Assembly: GCA_046714215.1 (NCBI GenBank)
Contig: JBKKBM010000107.1
Span: 1-22,658, forward strand
Source: DATLCI01 sp046714215
GTDB taxonomy: Bacteria; Acidobacteriota; Terriglobia; Terriglobales; Acidobacteriaceae
DNA length: 22,658 nucleotides
Direction: 5' to 3'
This document shows positions 1 through 7,107 of the stretch, one piece after another. Below the pieces are notes generated by a model. That model did no database searches and was not told the DNA's origin. It saw only the letters and a program-made list of their open reading frames with translations. Each line of letters starts with the position of its first letter. Position 1 is the first letter of the stretch. The position numbers and the translations under genes were made by a program.

Positions 1-937
1 CAAAAGCGTCCGCCAACGCCTGGAAGTGGATGTTGTGCGAGTAATAGAAGAGCGGGTACAGGCCGCTCTTGCTGCCGCTGCGCGTGATGTACGCGCGATC
101 GGCGTCGGCCGCCACCACGTTGATGTCGGCCGCGGAGGCGTAGTCTCCTGTCCGCAGATAAATGTGGGCGGGCATGTGGACCAGATGGCCCGCGCTAAGT
201 TTGAGATCGCGCAGCCGATCCGCCGCCTTCAGCGCGCGCTCCGGATGGTGCGACGCCTCTACCGCATGGATGTAGTAGTGGTTGGCGCCGGTGTGCTTCG
301 GATTACGCCGCATCACCGACTCCAGGATCGCGATCACGCGCTCCGTATTCGGTCCGGGCTTGCCATCCTTCGACCACAATTGCCACGGCGAAAGGTTCAT
401 CAGCGTCTCCGCGTAAAGCGTGGCCGCGTCGAGGTCATCGACGTTGTTCTCCATCACTTCCTTCATTGCCTCGGAGTATGCCTGTTCGCGCTGGGCCGCG
501 GGTGAGTCGTCGCCATAACGCTTGGCCAGCGCGGCGATGTACCCCTGCTCCGCGGCCGAGGCTTTCGCCACCCGATCTTGAGCCTTCGCCAGATTCTCGC
601 GCGCAATATTCAGCGCGTTCGGGAACTCCGGCGCGTTGTAGTTCATGCCATTGACCAGCGCCACGCCCCAGTAGGCCATGGCCAGATCGGGATCGTACTT
701 CGCTGCCTGCTTGAATGCCTTGGCCGCTTCGTCATGATTGAAGCCGTACAGCAGCGCCAGCCCCTGATCAAAATACTTCTGCGCCTGGGCGTTCTTGGTC
801 GAGACCGGATGATGGATGTTGCCCAGCCCGGTGTACATCGCCACGGGCGCCTGCTTCATGCCTTTGGGCGCATGTTGCTGATGCTGAGCGAGGGCAATAC
901 TGGTGGACAGAAAGAACACGAAAAGGATGCGTTTCAT
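1..937 (-). CDS. Secreted His-rich tetratricopeptide-repeat protein, partial (C-terminus beyond left edge)
   Basis: An open frame starts at the ATG at 937-935 and runs without a stop for 312 codons to the left edge, so the gene is 3'-truncated by the window. A GGAGG ribosome site lies 7 bases before the ATG. The protein begins with a signal peptide (MKRILFVFFLSTSIALA, likely cleaved before QHQQH), so it is probably exported. TPR-like helices follow: YFDQGLALLYGFNHDEAAKAF around residue 47, then an AMAYWGVALVNG segment. The second half is rich in patterned histidines (NHYYIHAVEASHHPERAL, GHLVHMPAHIYLRTGDY, YYSHNIHF). I recall similar secreted TPR proteins of unknown role, so the call is structural only. 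The 5' leader carries a small dyad (TCAGTG/CACTGA, 958-974). It has no operon partner inside the window. Confidence 0.85.
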   Translation of the reverse strand, partial: MKRILFVFFLSTSIALAQHQQHAPKGMKQAPVAMYTGLGNIHHPVSTKNAQAQKYFDQGLALLYGFNHDEAAKAFKQAAKYDPDLAMAYWGVALVNGMNYNAPEFPNALNIARENLAKAQDRVAKASAAEQGYIAALAKRYGDDSPAAQREQAYSEAMKEVMENNVDDLDAATLYAETLMNLSPWQLWSKDGKPGPNTERVIAILESVMRRNPKHTGANHYYIHAVEASHHPERALKAADRLRDLKLSAGHLVHMPAHIYLRTGDYASAADINVVAADADRAYITRSGSKSGLYPLFYYSHNIHFQALADAF

Positions 938-1031
938 TGAAACCTCCGTAGACCTTGTCAGTGAGGGCCACTGAACCGGGAAGGCAACGAAGGATTATTA
1001 CCAAAATACGGACGCCTGTCCAGCGAGGGCC

Positions 1032-1332
1032 CTAGGTCCTTGGTTCGTTCGAATCGCCAACTGCTATACATAATATTTCTTGATTATCTGCGTCGAAGTC
1101 CTTGGTCAAGTGAAAGTGAAACCCGCTCTTGTAATCACTCAAACCAAGCTTAAGTAGCATCTTCGCCAGCGTCACCATTCCGGCACGATTGGCGAATAGA
1201 TAGGTTGCCCTCGATTACTTCAACGGAGAGAGATTCATCTCCAGAATATTCAAAGGTAATTCCGTCATTCATGACGCCTTTGGCCGCCGCCGACTCATCG
1301 TCAAACTCGAATGCAAATCTCTTCAATGCCAT
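1032..1332 (-). pseudogene. Small Imm32-like protein gene interrupted by a frameshift
   Basis: From the ATG at 1332 (AGGAG 7 bases upstream) the frame reads MALKRFAFEFDDESAAAKG and continues to VEVIEGNLSIRQ, stopping after 60 codons (TAA at 1150-1152). The reading frame one base over stays open downstream and gives coherent protein: FANRAGMVTLAKMLLKLG, then SDYKSGFHFHLTKDFDADNQ, ending at a TAG at 1032-1034. The total span is 301 bases, 3n+1, which fits one frameshift. The junction is a duplicated tetranucleotide (ATAGATAG, 1196-1203 on the plus strand); removing one ATAG restores a 98-residue protein. The FANRAGM...LAK...GFHFHL pattern resembles the small Imm32 immunity-protein family from memory (moderate confidence). 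It follows the SDR gene by 23 bases and is probably cotranscribed. A sequencing or assembly error is an alternative to a real lesion. Confidence 0.6.
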
Positions 1333-1355
1333 CGCATATCTCCTGAGACCAGTAC

Positions 1356-2114
1356 CTAGATGGCCGTGAACCCGCCATCTACCGAAAATGCCGCACCCGT
1401 GACCCACAGAGACTCGTCGCTGGCCAGATAGACCGCCATGGGAGCAATGTCCTCGGGCTGGCCAAAGCGTCCGATGGGATGCAACGCCACCCGCTGCTTA
1501 CGCACTGCTTCCGGGTCAGGCGCCTGCGAGATGAATTTCTCGACCAACTCCGTCTCCACGATGCCCGGACAAATACAGTTCACCCGAATCTGCTCCGCCG
1601 CGTGGTCCAGCGCCATCGATTTCGTCATCAAGGTGACCGCGCCCTTCGACGCCGAGTACGCCAGCCGGTTCCGCGCGCCCACCAGCCCGATCACCGACGA
1701 GACGTTAATGATCGACCCCTTACCCGCCTTACGCATCTGCGGCAGCGACGCCCGGCTGAACAGCCACAGGCCTTTCACGTTCGTATTAAAGGTCTCGTCC
1801 CACTCGGCTTCGGTGTGCGATTCTGCCGTTCCGGCCAGCAGCGCTCCGGCATTATTGACCAGCACGTCGAGCCGGCCAAAATGTTCAACCGTTGCTTTAA
1901 CTATGCGCTCGATGTCGCTTCCCCTACTTATGTCGCCGGCCTGCACAAAAGCAGGCGCGCCAATCTCTTTCGCTACCGCTTCCAGCTTCGCTTGCGTCCG
2001 CCCGACCAACGCCACCTTCGCGCCCTCTTTCGCGAACGCGATGGCACACGCCCGGCCAATGCCGCTGCCCGCTCCGGTAATGATGGCGACTTTATTCTGC
2101 AATCTCACCGTCAA
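1356..2114 (-). CDS. Short-chain dehydrogenase/reductase (classical SDR, FabG-like)
   Basis: A 252-residue protein with the full classical SDR signature: cofactor loop TGAGSGIG at 13-20, NNAG at 87-90, and catalytic tetrad N112, S140, Y153 and K157 (YSASK). Gly38-Arg39 at the end of strand 2, where NAD-preferring enzymes usually carry an acidic residue, suggests NADP(H) use (inference). The length is normal for FabG-type enzymes. The substrate cannot be told from sequence; the neighbouring acyl-CoA thioesterase makes an acyl or ketone substrate plausible. The start is a TTG at 2114 with GGGAG 7 bases upstream, overlapping the TGA of the preceding gene by 4 bases, which suggests translational coupling. 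A GTG two codons later (V3) is an alternative start. Confidence 0.93.
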   Translation of the reverse strand: MTVRLQNKVAIITGAGSGIGRACAIAFAKEGAKVALVGRTQAKLEAVAKEIGAPAFVQAGDISRGSDIERIVKATVEHFGRLDVLVNNAGALLAGTAESHTEAEWDETFNTNVKGLWLFSRASLPQMRKAGKGSIINVSSVIGLVGARNRLAYSASKGAVTLMTKSMALDHAAEQIRVNCICPGIVETELVEKFISQAPDPEAVRKQRVALHPIGRFGQPEDIAPMAVYLASDESLWVTGAAFSVDGGFTAI

Positions 2115-2557
2115 TCTCCGTCTCCCGCCAAGTACACAATCTCATTGATGTGCTCATGCAAGGCGCGCTCGATGAGCGCGGGATCATAGCGCGCGACCAG
2201 CAGCAGGTTGCGCTGGAAGACATAGCTGCCCGCGTCGACTGCGACCGCTTGGGCCAGCGCCTGGGGCGTGGCCACTGTCAGCGAATAGATGGAGATGTCG
2301 TCACTGCCTTCGGGCGCGGCGTGCACGGTGAGTGCTTCTTTAAAGTTTTCCGCATTGGGCGGGCCGGTCTTCGTATCAAAGCGTTTGAACTCGAATTTGC
2401 GCACCGTCATCTGCGCCGTGAAGCGCGGCTGCGCCTCGATCGTAGGCGCGGAACTCGCGGCGCGCCGCTGCGGACGGCTACTGAAACTTAGCAGCACCAG
2501 GCGCACAAAGACGAATACCGCCATCACCACCACCGCGATCATCACCACTCGGAGCAT
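2111..2557 (-). CDS. Membrane-anchored hypothetical protein
   Basis: A 148-residue protein I do not recognise. Residues 1-25 are a strongly hydrophobic, Val-rich segment (MLRVVMIAVVVMAVFVFVRL), which reads as an N-terminal membrane anchor. A short basic, Ser/Ala-rich linker follows, then a soluble domain of about 100 residues with alternating beta-like stretches (MTVRKFEFKRFDTKTG, ISIYSLTVATPQALAQAV) and a C-terminal helix around ALIERALHEHINEIVYL. No cysteines or obvious catalytic motif are visible. The ATG at 2557 lies 2 bases after the thioesterase stop, and the gene's TGA overlaps the SDR start, so it sits in the middle of a tight operon. It could position or assist its soluble neighbours at the membrane (inference only). 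Confidence 0.8.
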   Translation of the reverse strand: MLRVVMIAVVVMAVFVFVRLVLLSFSSRPQRRAASSAPTIEAQPRFTAQMTVRKFEFKRFDTKTGPPNAENFKEALTVHAAPEGSDDISIYSLTVATPQALAQAVAVDAGSYVFQRNLLLVARYDPALIERALHEHINEIVYLAGDGD

Positions 2558-2559
2558 GG

Positions 2560-3060
2560 TTACGCTTTCTTCAGTGCGTGCTTGCGCTGCGCCTCTACCT
2601 TGCGTGCTTCGCGGCGGCGTCCGGCATCGTCATAGCGTTGCTTTTCTTCATCTGTCTCCGGCACGACAGGCGGCACGGGTCGATGCTTTCCTTGGGCATC
2701 CACCGCCACAAACGTAAGGTAAGCGCTGCTCACGTGCCGGCTGGCGCCGGTGATGTAGTTCTCCACGTACACCTTCACGCCCACTTCCATCGACGTATTG
2801 AAAGCCCGGTTCACTGACGATTTCAATATCAGCAGGTCGCCCACGTGCACCGGCGCCAGAAAATCAAGGTGGTCCATGGACGCGGTGACCACATAGCTGC
2901 GCGAATGCCGATGGCATGCCATGGCGCCGGCGGTGTCAATGAAATGCATTAGGCGTCCGCCGAGCAGGTTGCCCAGTGGATTGGCGTCGTTCGGCAGCAC
3001 TACCTCGGCCATCTCTGATTGCGATCCCGCCACCGTTCGCGGCTTGAGTTGATCAGTCAT
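2560..3060 (-). CDS. Acyl-CoA thioesterase, hotdog fold (YciA/ACOT-like)
   Basis: A 166-residue single-hotdog thioesterase that should hydrolyse acyl-CoA to free acid and CoA in the cytoplasm. The family signature is present near the N-terminus: N27, the GGRLMHFID segment at 34-42 with candidate catalytic Asp42, and AMACHRHS after it. The strand ASMDHLDFLAPVHVGDLL is typical of the acyl-CoA hydrolase subfamily, as is VENYITGASRHVSSAYLTFV. The C-terminal 35 residues are charged and probably helical. The gene is first in a four-gene minus-strand set. No good Shine-Dalgarno precedes the ATG at 3060, so initiation may be leaderless or weak. The chain-length preference is unknown. Confidence 0.93.
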   Translation of the reverse strand: MTDQLKPRTVAGSQSEMAEVVLPNDANPLGNLLGGRLMHFIDTAGAMACHRHSRSYVVTASMDHLDFLAPVHVGDLLILKSSVNRAFNTSMEVGVKVYVENYITGASRHVSSAYLTFVAVDAQGKHRPVPPVVPETDEEKQRYDDAGRRREARKVEAQRKHALKKA

Positions 3061-3066
3061 AGGGTT

Positions 3067-3108
3067 ATCGATTCCGACTTACTATCGATTTCGGATTGAT
3101 TCCGAGTT
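3067..3108. repeat. Three imperfect ATCGATTCCGA-type repeats in a divergent intergenic region
   Basis: Between the thioesterase (minus, start 3060) and the small TPR gene (plus, start 3201) lie three related 14-mers: ATCGATTCCGACTT at 3067, ATCGATTTCGGATT at 3084 and ATTGATTCCGAGTT at 3095. They sit within 50 bases of the thioesterase start, where an operator could act. The spacing is irregular (17 and 11), so a tandem protein-binding array is possible but unproven. The rest of the 140-base gap shows no gene and no convincing promoter hexamers. Confidence 0.35.
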
Positions 3109-3200
3109 CGAATAAACGATGATAACGCACCCGCTCCGCGAAGCAGAAAAATGCGGCTTTGCGCGGCCGCGAGCCATCTGCTAGCTTTTAAACACAGCCC

Positions 3201-3509
3201 ATGAACCGCATCCAGATGCTCACCCAGATCGTAAATGAGAACCCGAACGACGCCTTCGCCCGTTATGGACTGGCCATGGAGTTTTCCAAAGCCGATGACG
3301 CTGAGTCCGCCATGCAACACTTCAACCGCCTGGTGGAACTGCATCCCGACTACGCCGCCGGATACTTCATGGCTGCTCAACTGCTCGCGCGCGTGGGCCG
3401 CACCGATGAAGCCAAAACCCTTTTGACCAATGGCATTGCCGCCGCCGCCCGCAGCGGTAACGACCACGCCCGGGGCGAGATGGAACTCATGCTCGCTGAA
3501 CTGGGTTAA
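3201..3509 (+). CDS. Small tetratricopeptide-repeat protein
   Basis: A 102-residue soluble protein made almost entirely of TPR helices. The first unit is near residues 17-50 (AFARYGLAMEFSKADDAESAM, then FNRLVELHPDY) and the second near 51-84 (AAGYFMAAQLLARVGRTDEA). A final amphipathic helix covers ARGEMELMLAELG. It has no signal peptide or membrane segment, so it is cytoplasmic and probably a protein-protein adaptor. The LON-domain gene starts 21 bases after its stop on the same strand, so the two are likely cotranscribed. The ATG at 3201 has no strong ribosome site. A later Met (residue 6) is possible but would cut into the first helix. No specific partner can be named. Confidence 0.88.
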   Translation: MNRIQMLTQIVNENPNDAFARYGLAMEFSKADDAESAMQHFNRLVELHPDYAAGYFMAAQLLARVGRTDEAKTLLTNGIAAAARSGNDHARGEMELMLAELG

Positions 3510-3530
3510 CCATTTGTTTCGAGAAATGTC

Positions 3531-4142
3531 ATGAGCAACCTGCTGCCCCTCTTCCCGCTGGACCTCGTGCTCCTGCCCGAGACTCCCCTGCCGCTCCACA
3601 TCTTCGAGCCGCGTTACAAGGAGATGGTCGGCGAGTGTCTGCGCGAGAAGCGCGTCTTCGGCATGCTGCGCAGTAATGGACAAAAGATCGCTCAAGCCGG
3701 ATGCACCGCGGAGATCATCGACCTGCTGCGCACCTACCCCGACGGCCGCATGGACATCCTCACTATGGGCCGCACCCGCTTTAACGTGATTGAGTTGAAC
3801 GACGAACGGTCGTTCTTTCGGGGAAATGTGGAATACTTTGACGACGAGCACGGCACCGCCGCCGGCCCTGAACTCAAACAAAGCACCCTCGAAATGCATG
3901 CGGAGTTGGAGAAGCTGGCCAGTCTCGACGCCCTGCGCCTCGAAGCCGACGCTCCCTATATCTCCTTCCAATTGGCCGCGCACCTTCCCGTCGACCTCGA
4001 CTTCAAGCAGACGCTGCTGGAAATGCGCTCCGAGCGCGAACGCCTTCAAGTACTGCTCGACTACTACGCCAAGATCATTCCTAAATTGCAGGCGATGACG
4101 TTCGGCAAGAAGAAAGCCGGCGGCAACGGCTGGGTACATTAG
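3531..4142 (+). CDS. LON N-terminal (substrate-binding) domain protein
   Basis: A 203-residue stand-alone LON N-domain protein lacking the AAA+ and protease parts of Lon. The hallmark opening PLFPLDLVLLPETPLPLHIF (6-25) followed by EPRY (26-29) is diagnostic. It is followed by GCTAEI near 57-62 and GRMDILTMGRTRF near 72-84, the PUA-like beta core. The second half is helical (LDALRLEADAPYISFQLAAH, then LDFKQTLLEMRSERERLQVL), matching the helical bundle of the family. Stand-alone members are widespread and annotated as peptidase S16 / LON-domain proteins; substrate or partner binding is inferred, and no protease active site exists. The gene is downstream of the small TPR gene and separated from the AAA+/VWA operon by a repeat-rich gap with its own promoter. 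Confidence 0.93.
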   Translation: MSNLLPLFPLDLVLLPETPLPLHIFEPRYKEMVGECLREKRVFGMLRSNGQKIAQAGCTAEIIDLLRTYPDGRMDILTMGRTRFNVIELNDERSFFRGNVEYFDDEHGTAAGPELKQSTLEMHAELEKLASLDALRLEADAPYISFQLAAHLPVDLDFKQTLLEMRSERERLQVLLDYYAKIIPKLQAMTFGKKKAGGNGWVH

Positions 4143-4226
4143 GTGCTTTTAGCTTTTAGCTCTAAGTTTTCAGCTTGCAGTTTTTTGTTTTGGTGCTTTT
4201 GCTGTTGCCTTTTTCCTCATTTGCCT

Positions 4227-4287
4227 TTCTCTGTGCCTCTGTGGTGAGTTCGATTTTCTCCCGTCTCCGCGCCTCCGCGTTGAAATC
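4227..4287. repeat. Purine-rich intergenic repeats (CACAGAGG / CGCGGAGG types)
   Basis: Read on the minus strand, this part of the 190-base gap contains TCACCACAGAGGCACAGAGAA (4247-4227) and CAACGCGGAGGCGCGGAGAC (complement of 4263-4283). Both consist of a doubled CRCRGAGG unit. Related copies occur at 17239-17256 and 17843-17942. I recognise the style as short purine-rich interspersed repeats common in Acidobacteriota intergenic DNA. The preceding 4145-4226 is T-rich with TTTTAGC and GTGCTTTT repetitions and has no coding signal. Confidence 0.6.
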
Positions 4288-4290
4288 AGC

Positions 4291-4320
4291 GCGGAGTATA
4301 ATCCGCTCAGAACCACAGGA
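4291..4320 (+). promoter_or_regulatory. Probable sigma-70-type promoter of the AAA+/VWA operon
   Basis: A perfect TATAAT at 4297-4302 lies 30 bases before the AAA+ ATG (4333), in a spacer otherwise filled with repeats. It is embedded in a 5-bp dyad, GCGGA (4291-4295) and TCCGC (4302-4306). No good -35 hexamer at 16-18 bases is visible; TTGAAA at 4280-4285 is too close. An AGGAG ribosome site follows near 4317, 11 bases before the start codon. Confidence 0.5.
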
Positions 4321-4332
4321 GCCCCGGCCGTC

Positions 4333-5853
4333 ATGAATCTTCCTTCCACCTTGGGTGAGTTACGTAAAAGTAAAGAATTTTGTGAAGAACGCTTGCGTAA
4401 TCGTCGTGTAAAAGACGAAATGCGCGAGAACCTCATCGCCCGACTGCGCACCGGCGAGCCTATCTTCCCGGGCATCATTGGCTATGAAGACACGGCCGTG
4501 CCCCAGATCGTGAATGCCGTCCTCTCGCGCCACAATTTCATCCTGCTGGGGCTGCGCGGCCAGGCCAAGAGCCGCATCCTGCGCGCGCTCACCACCTTGC
4601 TTGATGCGCATACGCCCTACATCGCCGGTTGCGAGATCCGCGACAATCCTTATGTGCCGCTCTGCAAGCGCTGCCGCAATCTCATCGGGGAGAAGGCTGA
4701 CGTCACGCCCATCGCCTATCTGACGCCTGACGACCGCTACGTCGAAAAACTGGCTACGCCCGATGTCACCATTGCTGACCTGATCGGCGACATCGACCCC
4801 ATCAAGGCCGCGCGCAGCGGACACGAACTGGGCAGCGAACTGACCATCCACTATGGCCTGCTGCCCCGCGCCAACCGCGGCATCTTCGCCATCAATGAAT
4901 TGCCGGACCTCGCCGGGAAGATCCAGGTGGGACTCTTCAACATCATGCAAGAGGGCGACGTCCAGATCAAAGGCTACCCGGTGCGCCTGCCGCTGGATGT
5001 TGCGCTCATCTTCAGCGCGAACCCGGAAGATTACACCGCGCGCGGCAAGATCGTTACACCGCTGAAAGACCGCATCGGCTCCGAGGTCCGCACCCACTAT
5101 CCCGCAACTCTCGAAGAAGGCATCACTATCACCGGGCAAGAGGCGTGGACCGCGCGCGATGGTCACCACTCCAACGCGCTGCCGGTGAACGTACCCAAAT
5201 ACATTCGCGAGATCGTGGAGCAGATCGCCTTCTGCGCGCGCGACGACAAGAAGGTCGACAAGCGCTCGGGCGTGAGCCAGCGCCTGCCCATCAGTTGCAT
5301 GGAGAACGTGGTCTCGAACGCCGAGCGCCGCGCCATTCGCAATGGTGAGAGCGCCGTGGTCCCGCGCGTGAGCGACATCTACGCCGCGCTGCCCGCCATC
5401 ACCGGAAAACTCGAACTGGAGTACGAAGGCGAGATGAAGGGCGGTGACACTGTGGCTCGCGACCTCATTCGCACGGCCATCGCCAAGACCTACGACCAAT
5501 ATTTCAAAGAAATAAAAACTGATCAGATCGTGCAATGGTTCGACCTGGGCGGCAACATCCAGATCACCGACGGCGCCGGCGCTGCGGAAACGCTCACCGC
5601 GCTCCAGGGTATCCAGGGATTGATGGACAAGCTCGGGCACATCAAGGTCAATTCCAAGTCGGGCGCGGAGATGCAGGTATCGGCTGCGGAGTTCCTGCTG
5701 GAAGGCTTGCACGCGCATAAACGCATCGGTCGCAGCGAGGAGCGTGTATTCAAGGCGGACAAGCAGGCCAAGCGTCCGGAGCGGGCTGCGGTCGAGCGCG
5801 AGAGTGGCGCGGAAGATTTTCCGCCGCCCCGCAATCGCCGTCCGTACAACTAG
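4333..5853 (+). CDS. MoxR/Mg-chelatase-like AAA+ ATPase
   Basis: A 506-residue AAA+ ATPase related to Mg-chelatase ChlI and MoxR proteins, which remodel client proteins together with a VWA partner. Walker A is GLRGQAKS (73-80), with Ala where the last Gly is usual. Walker B is GIFAINELPDL (183-193), with Asn188-Glu189 in place of Asp-Glu. Sensor-1-like FSANPEDY has N230, and DRIGSE supplies an arginine-finger candidate at R247. Between Walker A and B are three cysteines (C100, C111, C114; CKRC), a possible metal-binding insert. I recall the Asn variant in homologues, so it is probably a family trait rather than decay. The last ~45 residues are charged and Arg/Lys-rich. The VWA gene follows 6 bases after the stop, so the two should be co-translated. 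The exact client is unknown. Confidence 0.9.
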   Translation: MNLPSTLGELRKSKEFCEERLRNRRVKDEMRENLIARLRTGEPIFPGIIGYEDTAVPQIVNAVLSRHNFILLGLRGQAKSRILRALTTLLDAHTPYIAGCEIRDNPYVPLCKRCRNLIGEKADVTPIAYLTPDDRYVEKLATPDVTIADLIGDIDPIKAARSGHELGSELTIHYGLLPRANRGIFAINELPDLAGKIQVGLFNIMQEGDVQIKGYPVRLPLDVALIFSANPEDYTARGKIVTPLKDRIGSEVRTHYPATLEEGITITGQEAWTARDGHHSNALPVNVPKYIREIVEQIAFCARDDKKVDKRSGVSQRLPISCMENVVSNAERRAIRNGESAVVPRVSDIYAALPAITGKLELEYEGEMKGGDTVARDLIRTAIAKTYDQYFKEIKTDQIVQWFDLGGNIQITDGAGAAETLTALQGIQGLMDKLGHIKVNSKSGAEMQVSAAEFLLEGLHAHKRIGRSEERVFKADKQAKRPERAAVERESGAEDFPPPRNRRPYN

Positions 5854-5859
5854 GCCCCG

Positions 5860-7107
5860 ATGAAAGTAACCAAGTTCTCCAAGTACATCCCCGATGCCGC
5901 CGGCGACATGAGCATGGAAGACCTGCTCAGCGCGCTCTCTGACTACCTGCTGCAGAGCGGCTTTCGCGATCCCTACAGCTTTTACGAAATGCCGCGCGGC
6001 GAGCACACCCTCGACGATCTGCGCCGGGCCATCCAGCAAGCCCTCGAATCCGGCGAGATGGACATCGACGACGAGCGCCTGCAAGAGATGCTCGAACGGC
6101 TGCAGCAGGAAGGCGGCATGGAAGAGCTAGTGGAGCAGATCATGCAGCGCATGGAACAGGAGGGCTACATCTCCATCGACCAACCCTTTGACCCCTCGCG
6201 CCCTTCACCGGCCGTCGGCCAGACGGGCGACCCGCAGCCGCCCGCGCGTTTTGAGGTTACGGATAAAAGTCTCGACTTCCTCGGCTACCGCACTTTGCGT
6301 GACCTGCTGGGGTCGCTGGGCAAATCCAGCTTTGGACGCCACGACACTCGCGATCTCGCTACCGGCATCGAAGCCAGCGGTGCCTCCAAGCCTTACGAGT
6401 TCGGCGACACCCTCAACCTCGACATCACCGCCACGCTCTCGAATGCACTTCAACGTGAAGGTTTGAGTGTTCCCATCAACCTCGAGTATTCCGATCTCCA
6501 CGTCCATCAGTGCGAGTACCAGTCGTCCTGCGCCACCGTCGTCATGCTGGATTGCTCGCACTCCATGATCCTCTATGGCGAAGACCGCTTCACGCCCGCG
6601 AAGAAAGTGGCGATGGCGCTCTCGCAACTCATCCGGACGCAGTATCCCGGTGATTCCCTTTCGCTCGTGCTCTTTCACGACTCCGCGGAAGAGCTGCCGC
6701 TCTCGCAACTGGCGCGCGCGCAGGTGGGCCCGTATTACACCAACACCCGCGAAGGCCTGCGCCTGGCGCAACGCATCCTGCAGCGCCAGAAAAAGGACAT
6801 GAAGCAGATCGTCATGATCACCGACGGAAAGCCCTCCGCCCTCACCCTCGAAGACGGACGCATCTACAAGAACGCCTTCGGCCTCGATCCGCTGGTGGTC
6901 AGCCAGACGCTCGAAGAGGTCTCGCGCTGCAAACGCGCGGGCATCCTCATCAATACTTTCATGCTGGCCTCAGATTTTGGGTTGGTGCAGTTCGTGCAGA
7001 AAGTCACGGAGATGTGCCGCGGCAAAGCTTACTTCACCACGCCGGAGCGGCTGGGTGAATACGTGCTGATGGACTACATGTCGCGGAAGATGAAGACGAT
7101 TCACTAG
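5860..7107 (+). CDS. von Willebrand factor A (VWA) domain protein, partner of the AAA+ ATPase
   Basis: A 415-residue soluble protein, second gene of the AAA+ operon. The N-terminal ~180 residues are largely helical and acidic (LDDLRRAIQQALESGEMDID, then DERLQEMLERLQQEGGMEEL), with a Pro-rich linker around 100-120. The VWA domain starts near 213. Its MIDAS site is complete: DCSHS at 221-225, Thr near 284-286 (YTNTREG) and ITDGK at 310-314, so it should bind a divalent metal and a ligand. No signal peptide or transmembrane helix is seen, unlike the BatA/BatB VWA proteins of many MoxR loci. By analogy with ChlD and CoxE-type pairs it probably docks substrate onto the ATPase ring (inference). Its stop overlaps the end of the convergent gene by 4 bases. 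Confidence 0.92.
   Translation: MKVTKFSKYIPDAAGDMSMEDLLSALSDYLLQSGFRDPYSFYEMPRGEHTLDDLRRAIQQALESGEMDIDDERLQEMLERLQQEGGMEELVEQIMQRMEQEGYISIDQPFDPSRPSPAVGQTGDPQPPARFEVTDKSLDFLGYRTLRDLLGSLGKSSFGRHDTRDLATGIEASGASKPYEFGDTLNLDITATLSNALQREGLSVPINLEYSDLHVHQCEYQSSCATVVMLDCSHSMILYGEDRFTPAKKVAMALSQLIRTQYPGDSLSLVLFHDSAEELPLSQLARAQVGPYYTNTREGLRLAQRILQRQKKDMKQIVMITDGKPSALTLEDGRIYKNAFGLDPLVVSQTLEEVSRCKRAGILINTFMLASDFGLVQFVQKVTEMCRGKAYFTTPERLGEYVLMDYMSRKMKTIH

Noticed and set aside
1438..2189. Two overlapping 236-codon plus-strand frames across the SDR gene
   Set aside because: The SDR has every catalytic motif on the minus strand; the plus frames are shadows.
3057..4139. 360-codon open frame on the minus strand over the small TPR and LON-domain genes
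   Set aside because: The plus-strand genes carry strong family signatures; the antisense product is low in motifs and shows the same composition artefact.
4360..6084. 574-codon open frame on the minus strand across the AAA+ ATPase gene
   Set aside because: It lies antisense to a gene with clear AAA+ motifs; its Ala/Val/Asp/Arg-rich sequence with no recognisable domain is the usual by-product of G+C-rich codon use.
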